Below are positions 1-5,194 of a stretch of DNA of 5,546 bases, one piece after another. Below the pieces are notes generated by a model. The model saw only the letters and a program-made list of their open reading frames with translations. It did not search any database and was not told the DNA's origin. Location of the stretch: contig CAYJIS010000074.1 in the NCBI GenBank assembly GCA_964370315.1, positions 1 through 5,546 on the forward strand. The letters run 5' to 3'. The position numbers and the translations under genes were made by a program. Each line of letters starts with the position of its first letter. The stretch's first letter is position 1. Source of the stretch: CAYJFX01 sp964370315 (GTDB lineage: Bacteria > Spirochaetota > Spirochaetia > Treponematales > Treponemataceae).

Positions 1-415
1 TCAATTTCTGCTTATAAAAATCCTGTGTCATAGTGTATTTTGTGCCAAGTAATGCGATAGTTTTAAGCTTCGCATTTTTTATTTCATCTGCAGTGGCTTG
101 AGCTATATGAATAATTGGAATGCTTATTTTTTTTTCGATTTGTGGGGCAATTTTATGCATGGTGTTGGTGCAAATGGCAATACAGTTGGCCCCTGCTTTT
201 TCTAATTTTATTGCAGCATCTGAAAGAATCTCTGCACTTTTATCCCAGTCGCCTTTTGTTTGACACTCTTCAATTTCTGCAAAATCAACGCTGTAAAGCA
301 CAATTTTTGCAGAATGTAAACCACCAAGTGTTTTTTTAACTTCTTCATTTATAACTTTATAGTAAGATACAGTACTTTCCCAACTCATCCCACCAAGTAA
401 ACCAATAGTGTTCAT
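1..415 (-). CDS. Aspartate/glutamate racemase family protein, 5' part (cut by window edge)
   Basis: Only the first 138 codons are present; the C-terminal half lies beyond position 1. The visible protein begins MNTIGLLGGMSWEST, the N-terminal signature of cofactor-independent aspartate/glutamate racemases. It carries CTNTMHK at residues 82-88, where Cys82 should be the first of the two catalytic thiols. LLGTKYTM at 122-129 is the conserved loop that follows in this family. The second catalytic cysteine would lie off the window, so catalytic competence cannot be judged. Family members interconvert L- and D-amino acids in the cytoplasm, often supplying D-residues for peptidoglycan, but the substrate (Asp, Glu or a broader range) cannot be read from this fragment. 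The start at 415 is fixed by GGAGG four bases upstream. The gene is divergent from brnT. Codons near 127-135 contain a run of nine A on the coding strand. The family is secure; the exact substrate is not. Confidence 0.93.
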   Translation of the reverse strand, partial: MNTIGLLGGMSWESTVSYYKVINEEVKKTLGGLHSAKIVLYSVDFAEIEECQTKGDWDKSAEILSDAAIKLEKAGANCIAICTNTMHKIAPQIEKKISIPIIHIAQATADEIKNAKLKTIALLGTKYTMTQDFYKQKL

Positions 416-419
416 GTTG

Positions 420-424
420 CCTCC
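420..424 (-). promoter_or_regulatory. Shine-Dalgarno of the racemase gene
   Basis: GGAGG on the minus strand lies four bases before the ATG at 415-413. It settles the start, which also matches the family N-terminus. Confidence 0.8.
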
Positions 425-436
425 GTAGCAAGTTGC

Positions 437-465
437 ATAATAGTGTTTTTGTGAAAAAAAGTAAA
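437..465 (-). promoter_or_regulatory. Probable promoter of the racemase gene
   Basis: On the minus strand there is a -35-like TTTACT (465-460), a 17-base spacer and a -10-like TATTAT (442-437). Transcription would begin near 430 and leave a leader of about 15 bases that includes the full GGAGG. The match is moderate, and AT-rich DNA produces such boxes by chance. Spacing and position are good. Confidence 0.5.
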
Positions 466-509
466 TATTCTGTCTTAAAATCTTATAAAAAATGGATATA
501 AAACACTAT
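440..509. repeat. 10-bp inverted repeat in the divergent intergenic region
   Basis: ATAGTGTTTT at 440-449 is the exact reverse complement of AAAACACTAT at 500-509, with 50 bases between. The left arm overlaps the -10 box of the racemase promoter. The right arm overlaps a TATAAT at 507-512 that could be a weak plus-strand -10 box. It could be a pair of regulator sites or a chance match in AT-rich sequence. Confidence 0.4.
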
Positions 510-545
510 AATATATTTTATACTACATACATCTTTATTTATACA

Positions 546-589
546 ATAAAAAGTATATGCTTGACAGTATATACTTTTTATGCTATACT
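546..589. promoter_or_regulatory. Palindromic operator over the brnTA promoter
   Basis: A perfect 13-bp inverted repeat has arms at 546-558 (ATAAAAAGTATAT) and 569-581 (ATATACTTTTTAT). The 10-base centre holds the start of the -35 box. In addition, four AGTATA half-sites lie at 552-557 and 566-571 (forward) and at 570-575 and 584-589 (reverse, TATACT). These four are exactly symmetric about 570.5, with 14-base steps between like-oriented copies. BrnA antitoxins are ribbon-helix-helix proteins that, alone or with BrnT, repress their own promoter, and such proteins bind arrays of short repeats as dimers. Assigning this site to BrnA is an inference from position and architecture. Confidence 0.7.
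561..589 (+). promoter_or_regulatory. Near-consensus sigma-70 promoter of brnTA
   Basis: The sequence shows TTGACA (561-566), a 17-base spacer (567-583) and TATACT (584-589), with an extended -10 TGC directly upstream (581-583). This is the strongest promoter match in the window. The expected start of transcription, about seven bases downstream, falls near 595-597. That is inside the Shine-Dalgarno sequence and only 6-8 bases before the brnT ATG. A second TATACT at 570-575 could act as the -10 of an upstream start that keeps the whole Shine-Dalgarno, but it has no good -35. Confidence 0.8.
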
Positions 590-590
590 A

Positions 591-597
591 AAGGAGG
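591..597 (+). promoter_or_regulatory. Shine-Dalgarno fixing the brnT start
   Basis: AAGGAGG sits five bases before the ATG at 603. This selects 603 over the in-frame ATG at 492, whose extra 37 residues would be read through the promoter and operator and do not resemble the family. Confidence 0.9.
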
Positions 598-602
598 TTC
601 AA

Positions 603-911
603 ATGAGAACTGTTGTTAGTAGTGATGGTTATTTTGAATGGGATTGCTTTAAAAGTAAGTGTAACAAAAAAAAGCATGGTTTTGCATTTGATGAAATTCT
701 TGAAGTGTTTGATGACCCATGTTTTTTGTCGGCTTATGATGAAGAGCATTCAAAATTTGAACACCGATTTTATGGAATTGGATGTCTCAGCGGATTGGTG
801 TTGCTTGTGTTTTACACCGAGAGGCATGAACGTATCCGTCTTATTTCTGCTCGTTTAGCAGATAAAACTATTCAGGAGGTTTACTATGATCGAGTCAAAA
901 ACACTGACTAA
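603..911 (+). CDS. brnT: BrnT-family toxin (type II toxin-antitoxin ribonuclease)
   Basis: This 102-residue protein matches the BrnT (DUF497) pattern along its length. It has YFEWD at 10-14, a Lys-rich NKKKHG at 21-26, VFDDP at 35-39, EHRFYGIG at 53-60, FYTERHERIRLISAR at 70-84 and an EVYY tail. BrnT proteins have a RelE-like fold and cleave RNA, slowing growth in the cytoplasm until bound by BrnA. The acidic and basic residues in the FEWD, KHG, YTER and ISAR blocks, where the family's conserved positions lie, are all intact, so the toxin looks functional. One possible departure is Leu65 after Ser-Gly, where I recall many relatives having Gly-Arg before the hydrophobic strand. The ATG at 603 was chosen for its Shine-Dalgarno and family length. 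The gene overlaps brnA by 26 bases, in the usual toxin-first order, and is driven by the operator-covered promoter at 561-589. Confidence 0.93.
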   Translation: MRTVVSSDGYFEWDCFKSKCNKKKHGFAFDEILEVFDDPCFLSAYDEEHSKFEHRFYGIGCLSGLVLLVFYTERHERIRLISARLADKTIQEVYYDRVKNTD

Positions 912-1143
912 AGAACGTATCAAAGAAATTAAAAAAATCTCACATAAAAATTCTTCCAGTGCTCCACAATTAACACCTGAACAAATTGCCCGCTTAAAAC
1001 CTGGCCTTTATACGGTAAAGCCAGTAAAAAAGGCTATATCAATTAAAATTGATGCCGATGTTTTGGAGGCATTAAAAGCGTCGGGAAAAGGGTATCAAAC
1101 TCGCATAAATGCAATACTTAGGGCTGCCGTACTTCCGCAGTAA
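886..1143 (+). CDS. brnA: BrnA-family antitoxin (ribbon-helix-helix)
   Basis: This 85-residue antitoxin partners BrnT. The first 28 residues are Lys/Ser-rich and probably flexible. SAPQLTPEQIARLKPG at 25-40 is the typical linker that wraps the toxin in this family. Residues 48-82 form the ribbon-helix-helix domain: a strand (KKAISIKI), helix A beginning DADVLEALKAS, then GKGYQTRINAILRAAV, a highly characteristic BrnA motif. Dimers should bind the operator at 546-589 and neutralise BrnT. AGGAGGT at 874-880, five bases before the ATG and inside brnT, allows independent initiation. The 26-base overlap favours coupled translation. The gene ends with tandem stops, TAA then TAG. No convincing terminator follows; miaB has its own promoter immediately downstream. 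Confidence 0.93.
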   Translation: MIESKTLTKERIKEIKKISHKNSSSAPQLTPEQIARLKPGLYTVKPVKKAISIKIDADVLEALKASGKGYQTRINAILRAAVLPQ

Positions 1144-1163
1144 TAGTAAAACCTACACCCTAC

Positions 1164-1192
1164 TGGGCAAAACATTTCTTTTTTGATATAAT
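1164..1192 (+). promoter_or_regulatory. Probable miaB operon promoter placed at the start codon
   Basis: The sequence shows TGGGCA (1164-1169, four of six consensus bases), a 17-base spacer and a perfect TATAAT (1187-1192) with an extended -10 TGA at 1184-1186. Transcription should begin near 1198-1200, leaving at most about five bases before the ATG at 1204. The interval has no Shine-Dalgarno, so the mRNA is predicted to be leaderless or nearly so. Confidence 0.7.
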
Positions 1193-1203
1193 CGCATTTG
1201 ATT

Positions 1204-2577
1204 ATGAAATACTTTTTTGAAACATATGGTTGCCAAATGAATAAGGCAGAATCTGCTGCAATTGAACAAGTGCTTTTGCAAAGAAATTGGAGCTCAGTAG
1301 ACAGTGGTGAAATTGCGGACTTAGTTATTATTAATACGTGCTCTGTTCGTGCAACTGCAGAGAGTAGAATAGCTGGCAGGCTTGGAAAATATACTTCAAT
1401 TAGAAAGCAACGTAAAAAGAAAGGTGAAAGTTTTACACTTGTGGTTACGGGATGTATGGCTGAACGACTTAGAAAAAAGCTAAAAGAAGATTTTCCTGTA
1501 GTAGATTATGTAATTGGAAATTTTCAAAAGCAGCATTTTTCAGATATAGCAATCAGTATTGAAAAAGCAAGTTTAAAAAATACCCAAATCTTTACATTAA
1601 AACAAAAAAACATTAAAGACTTTGAAGATGAACCTGTGTACACTTTTGCACCTTATTCAGCAGAACCAGGGGCGTTTCAAGCCTTTGTTCCTATTATGCA
1701 TGGATGTAATAACTTTTGCACATTTTGTATTGTTCCGTATGTTAGGGGACGTGAGGTTTCAAGAAATCCAGATGATATTTTAAATGAAATTGATGAGCTT
1801 TCTAAAAAGGGCGTAAAAGAAATAACGGTACTGGGGCAAAATGTAAACTCCTTTATGTGGAAGGATGAGGGTGGTTGCACCGACTTTCCAAGCCTTATGA
1901 AAAAAATTGCAATACGTTTAGAAGAAACATCTTCACCCATTGAGTGGGTTCGATTTATGTCAAGTCATCCCAAAGATTTATCGGATAAACTTATCGATGT
2001 TATTGCAGAACATAGGGTATTGTGTCGTCATATTCATCTTCCGGTACAACACGGGTCTACAAAAATACTTGCATCAATGAATAGGCGATATAGCAGAGAA
2101 AATTATATCGCTCTGGTAGATATGATAAAGGCGAAGATACCAAATGTGTCTTTAACAACCGATATACTCTTAGGTTTCCCAGGTGAAACAGAAGAAGACT
2201 TTGAACAAACACTAGCGTTAATTGAAGCTATTCAGTATGAAATGGCATATATGTATTATTACAATCCGAGAGAAGGCACACCTGCATGTGATTTTCCTCA
2301 TCAAGTTGATATGGAGACAAAGAAAAGACGCTTAGCAAAACTTATTACAATTCAGAGGGCTATTAGTCACTCAATATATGAAAAGCGAATTGGTAAAGTT
2401 GTAAGAGTAATTGCAGAGGGATACTCTAAAGATTCAAATTTAGAGTTAATTGGAAGAACAGAAGAGGACTCTCATGTTGTATTTAAGGCTACAAAAGACT
2501 TCATAGGTAGTTTTGTAAATGTACACCTTGATGAGTTGCACGGAAACACATTCCGTGGTACAATGATAGAAGAATAG
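1204..2577 (+). CDS. miaB: tRNA-2-methylthio-N6-dimethylallyladenosine synthase MiaB
   Basis: MiaB is a radical-SAM enzyme that adds a methylthio group to N6-isopentenyladenosine-37 of tRNAs reading UNN codons, improving decoding fidelity. Numbered from the ATG at 1204 (457 residues), the N-terminal methylthiotransferase domain holds three cluster ligands: Cys10 (ETYGCQMN), Cys46 (NTCSVR) and Cys84 (TGCMAERL). The radical-SAM CxxxCxxC is Cys168, Cys172 and Cys175 (HGCNNFCTFCIVPYVRGRE). GQNVNSF, LPVQHGS and TDILLGFPGETEEDF follow, and a TRAM RNA-binding domain occupies about residues 395-457. Length and all key residues are normal for the family. The start could instead be the in-frame TTG at 1198, but MKYFFETYGCQMN is the usual beginning. 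Neither start has a Shine-Dalgarno; see the adjoining -10 box. The gene heads an apparent operon with the LapA-like gene nine bases downstream. Confidence 0.96.
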   Translation: MKYFFETYGCQMNKAESAAIEQVLLQRNWSSVDSGEIADLVIINTCSVRATAESRIAGRLGKYTSIRKQRKKKGESFTLVVTGCMAERLRKKLKEDFPVVDYVIGNFQKQHFSDIAISIEKASLKNTQIFTLKQKNIKDFEDEPVYTFAPYSAEPGAFQAFVPIMHGCNNFCTFCIVPYVRGREVSRNPDDILNEIDELSKKGVKEITVLGQNVNSFMWKDEGGCTDFPSLMKKIAIRLEETSSPIEWVRFMSSHPKDLSDKLIDVIAEHRVLCRHIHLPVQHGSTKILASMNRRYSRENYIALVDMIKAKIPNVSLTTDILLGFPGETEEDFEQTLALIEAIQYEMAYMYYYNPREGTPACDFPHQVDMETKKRRLAKLITIQRAISHSIYEKRIGKVVRVIAEGYSKDSNLELIGRTEEDSHVVFKATKDFIGSFVNVHLDELHGNTFRGTMIEE

Positions 2578-2581
2578 GAGA
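2576..2581 (+). promoter_or_regulatory. Shine-Dalgarno of the LapA-like gene, overlapping the miaB stop
   Basis: AGGAGA begins inside the TAG stop of miaB and lies five bases before the ATG at 2587. Ribosomes ending on miaB would sit on this site, which favours coupled expression. Confidence 0.7.
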
Positions 2582-2586
2582 TAACA

Positions 2587-3015
2587 ATGCCTTGGAAGCT
2601 CATATTATTTTTAATTTGTCTTGTGCTTACGACCTTTTTTATTGGTTTTAATTTAGAAAATTCATGTAATATACACATTGGTTTTAAAACATATGAAAAT
2701 GTACCAGTGTTTTTAACAGTGCTTGTATCTTTTGCTCTTGGTGCAATTGTAGCATTTCTATTTTCTCTAGGTTTAAAATTTTCTAAAAAGCAAAAAACAC
2801 AGTCTTTGCAAAAGCCACTCAAAAAAAATTCTGCGAATTCTGTAGAAAAAAACCAGTCTGTACATGATACTAAACAAGATGCCGTGGTAACTAAACCTAA
2901 AAAAAATCTAAGCATGAGTAAGATTTTTGATATTACAAAACCTAAAAAAAGCGTAAAAGAAGAAAAAGCATTAGATAATAAAACAATAGTTTTAGATGAT
3001 TCCAAGGGAAAATAA
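2587..3015 (+). CDS. LapA/DUF1049-domain inner-membrane protein with lysine-rich tail
   Basis: This is a 142-residue membrane protein. Helix 1 is about residues 4-20 and helix 2 about 40-62. Between them is a short loop with FNLENSCNIHIGFKTYENVP, matching the DUF1049 pattern of Asn shortly after helix 1, alternating hydrophobic residues, then Pro and a Gly-containing second helix (SFALGAIVAF). Characterised LapA (YciS) of enterobacteria works with LapB in controlling lipopolysaccharide assembly. Treponemes generally lack classical LPS, so that role should not be transferred. From residue 65 the chain is hydrophilic and Lys-rich, probably cytoplasmic, with TKPKK twice (102-106 and 117-121). 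This tail is longer than in the roughly 100-residue classical members. The tail DNA has runs of eight A at 2821-2828 and 2899-2906. The stop codon directly abuts the next ATG. Confidence is good for the fold and low for the role. Confidence 0.75.
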   Translation: MPWKLILFLICLVLTTFFIGFNLENSCNIHIGFKTYENVPVFLTVLVSFALGAIVAFLFSLGLKFSKKQKTQSLQKPLKKNSANSVEKNQSVHDTKQDAVVTKPKKNLSMSKIFDITKPKKSVKEEKALDNKTIVLDDSKGK

Positions 3016-3678
3016 ATGAAACGACAACTTTGTATTTTTCTTTGTATAGTATCTTTTGCTCCATTATTTTTACAAAATAAGATAGCAGATGCACTTGAGA
3101 ATACAAATTCAATAGAAGAGACTATAACTCGGCTCAAAAAAATTGCACAAACTGGAACAAATAGCGAAAAACTACAAGCATCAGGAATAGTAGCTTCTCT
3201 GCAAGAACAATTTGGCGAATATACAGATGCTAGCTTTTATTATACAAATGCTGCAACCCTTGTTGGCACACACACCGAACAGGGGCAAGAGTTTTTGTTG
3301 GGTGCTGTTCGATGCGCTTTAATGACGGGCGATGTGTCACGGGCAGACTTTCTTTTGAGTACTGCTTTTCCTTCAGATGCTGACGATGAGATTAAAGCCA
3401 GTGTAAAGGTGTATGCTGTTTGGAGTTGGATAATTAAAGCAGAAACTGATGAAGAACTCAAAGGGCCTATTTCTGTTCTGCAGTCATATGTTACTGCTAA
3501 AAACATGGTAAGTGTTAAGCCCTCTATTCTAATAACTCTTTTTTATCTTACTGATGAGAAAAAATGGTCAGATCAGCTTGTAAAGGAATTTCCTCATTCT
3601 CCAGAAACTGCAATTGTTTTAGGAAAGGCACAAACATTACCAGTTCCGTTTTGGTTTTTTAATAATAAAACACAGTAA
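3016..3678 (+). CDS. Exported TPR-like protein of unknown function
   Basis: This is a 220-residue protein. The N-terminus (MKRQ, hydrophobic residues 5-19, then ADA at 24-26) looks like a signal peptide cleaved after Ala26. Cys10 lies in the hydrophobic core without a lipobox, so it is probably not a lipoprotein. The mature part is mostly helical. Residues 54-84 (including ASLQEQFGEYTDASFYYTNA) fit a tetratricopeptide helix pair, and 91-118 (FLLGAVRCALMTGDVSRA) a second, more divergent one. Such repeats normally mediate protein-protein contacts, here probably in the periplasm. No catalytic motif was seen. The ATG follows the upstream stop codon with no gap, and AAGGGA at 3004-3009 is a plausible ribosome-binding site inside the preceding gene, so it is very likely the third gene of the miaB operon. 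It faces a convergent gene two bases beyond its stop. I do not recognise a specific family. Confidence 0.75.
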   Translation: MKRQLCIFLCIVSFAPLFLQNKIADALENTNSIEETITRLKKIAQTGTNSEKLQASGIVASLQEQFGEYTDASFYYTNAATLVGTHTEQGQEFLLGAVRCALMTGDVSRADFLLSTAFPSDADDEIKASVKVYAVWSWIIKAETDEELKGPISVLQSYVTAKNMVSVKPSILITLFYLTDEKKWSDQLVKEFPHSPETAIVLGKAQTLPVPFWFFNNKTQ

Positions 3679-3680
3679 CG

Positions 3681-5186
3681 TTAGCGGTCTTTTAATTCCA
3701 TAGCTATAGTTTGCTTTAAATTTTGTACAACATCTGTAGCTCCTACATCAACAGGGACGAGGACTGCTTGTGGATTACTATTTGCATCGGCTGCTTCCAC
3801 TAGGATAATCCTATAAAAGCCAGTAAAAATACTTGAACTTGAATTACTTTTAAGTTGTAGTATTTGTTCTGAGTACACTTCAAAGATTGTAAATGAACCA
3901 GTTTCTTGTTTTGTTCCATCATTTGCAGTAAATAAAATATCGGAAAAAGTGAGGCTGTACCCATTGTCGGCGAACCATACTTTTTGGGTTGGTGTTTTTA
4001 ATGCCTCAACAAGTTCTGTTTGTGGTTGAGCATTTGACTCGGTAGAAAAACTAGCAATATTTGTACCTGATTGTTTTTTGTAATTTCCATCCCAGGTAGT
4101 TAAGGGTGTTGCTGCAATACGTAACGTGTCAGTTACTTTAATACGAATTTCATCAACAGATATTAAGGTTACATCTATTCTTCTTACAAGCGTAGAAAGG
4201 TTTTGGTTTGTAGCAGAAATAAGTATTCCATTTCTACGAATTATGCTGTTTTCCCATGTGTACACTTCTGTAGTTTTGTTATCTAAAAACATAATAGTTT
4301 TATTGTTGTAGTCAAAGGCTATGTGTGGGTTTTTTATTTCAGTTGGCGTAGTTGTTTGCCATGTGCTACTGAGGAAAGTACCAAATGTTTTTTCAGTTCC
4401 ATCTTGAATTTTTGATAATTCCTGGGCATTAATTGTTCTACCTAAAATCTTAGTTTGACTCACTTCTTCATATCGCCTACGTCTAGAGTTCCAATCGTAC
4501 ATTATCTGTAGTTGATCTAAAGACCCTTCAACAGAGGTTGGATCAGATGTATATACCCAAATAGGGAAGCTAGTATCATTATCGGTATCATAATAATAGG
4601 CTGCACTTCGTGCACTTTGATTAACGAAAATAGTACCCTCTGCACTTATGTCTGCAATAAGATCTAAATTTAAGTTTCTCGTGTTTGCTCGTGAAAGCCA
4701 TACTTGTAATATTGACTCATTGTTTTGTGCAAACCCACTTATAATAAGTGAATTTTCGTGTGTTCCCGTAATATCAATAACATCGAGAGAAAAGGTTCTT
4801 GTCTGTTCAATTTTTGTTTCAATTTCTCTTGTTCTTTCATAAGACCCAAATAAAGGGTTGTATAATCCCACTATAACTTTGATAAAAGGATTTTCAGAGT
4901 CTTTTATTGCTACAATTTGATCAACATAACTGTCTGAATTAAAATCTACAGACATTGCTGTTACGATAGCTTCATTTGAATAAAGGGGGACTAGTACAGA
5001 AATGCTAGCTGCATCTTGTAAAACATCACTTTGTAGGATTTCGCTTTGATTATTTGCTGCATTTGCTTGGTTTGTATAACCTTGAATGGTATTGTGAACA
5101 GTTGAAAAGTTTATATTTTCACGTACAACTAAAAAGACAATAACAATAGCTACTATGATAAATAAAATTGATGATAGTTTTTTCAT
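3681..5186 (-). CDS. Exported or membrane-anchored protein, pallilysin-related-like, with FG-GAP-like motifs
   Basis: This 501-residue protein contains no cysteine. Residues 1-22 (MKK then a long Ile/Val/Leu stretch) form a signal anchor or signal peptide. There is no lipobox and no obvious cleavage site, and residues 36-48 are Asn/Gln/Ala-rich, like a linker. Residues 79-94 (SVDFNSDSYVDQIVAI) match the DxNxDxxxD calcium loop of FG-GAP/VCBS beta-propeller blades. Weaker copies occur at 135-152 (DVIDITGTHENSLIISGF) and 198-213 (YYYDTDNDTSFPIWVY). MYDWNSRRRRYE (229-240) and VYTWENSIIRR (308-318) look like a repeated strand-turn unit. Residues 360-465 (TTWDGNYKK, NGYSLTFSDILF, TGSFTIFEVY, GFYRIILVEA) suggest a beta-barrel-like domain recalling Treponema pallilysin-related adhesins. 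The HExxH zinc motif reported for pallilysin is absent. Adhesion is possible but unproven. It is divergent from gapA and convergent with the TPR-like gene. The ATG has no Shine-Dalgarno. Confidence 0.7.
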   Translation of the reverse strand: MKKLSSILFIIVAIVIVFLVVRENINFSTVHNTIQGYTNQANAANNQSEILQSDVLQDAASISVLVPLYSNEAIVTAMSVDFNSDSYVDQIVAIKDSENPFIKVIVGLYNPLFGSYERTREIETKIEQTRTFSLDVIDITGTHENSLIISGFAQNNESILQVWLSRANTRNLNLDLIADISAEGTIFVNQSARSAAYYYDTDNDTSFPIWVYTSDPTSVEGSLDQLQIMYDWNSRRRRYEEVSQTKILGRTINAQELSKIQDGTEKTFGTFLSSTWQTTTPTEIKNPHIAFDYNNKTIMFLDNKTTEVYTWENSIIRRNGILISATNQNLSTLVRRIDVTLISVDEIRIKVTDTLRIAATPLTTWDGNYKKQSGTNIASFSTESNAQPQTELVEALKTPTQKVWFADNGYSLTFSDILFTANDGTKQETGSFTIFEVYSEQILQLKSNSSSSIFTGFYRIILVEAADANSNPQAVLVPVDVGATDVVQNLKQTIAMELKDR

Positions 5187-5194
5187 ACATGAGT

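Noticed and set aside
115..339. Plus-strand open frame opposite the racemase gene
   Set aside because: It is antisense to a clear family member and its Phe/Trp/Gln-rich product has no motif. It is a shadow frame.
492..602. Upstream in-frame extension of brnT beginning at an ATG at 492
   Set aside because: It runs through the promoter and operator, has no Shine-Dalgarno, and adds a Tyr/Ile-rich sequence not seen in BrnT proteins. The ATG at 603 has an ideal ribosome-binding site.
613..858. Second plus-strand frame inside brnT
   Set aside because: It is fully contained in the well-supported brnT frame, with no ribosome-binding site of its own and no recognisable protein features.
1144..1186. 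Possible terminator after brnA (CCC-TACT-GGG followed by a T-rich run)
   Set aside because: The stem is only three base pairs and the T-run starts eight bases later. The same bases are better explained as the miaB -35 region and spacer.
2472..3137. Long open frame on the minus strand (221 codons) across the miaB end, LapA-like gene and TPR-like start
   Set aside because: It lies antisense to three well-supported genes. The translation is rich in Ser, Phe and Cys, as expected from the reverse of Lys/Glu-rich coding DNA, and it shows no recognisable domain.
4126..4842. Small plus-strand open frames at 4126-4311 and 4648-4842
   Set aside because: Both are antisense within the 501-codon gene, without ribosome-binding sites or recognisable sequence.
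3681..5186. Zinc metalloprotease motif (HExxH) as in pallilysin
   Set aside because: The protein was read through for it. The only His-Glu pair (GTHENSLII) lacks the second His, so no protease function is claimed.
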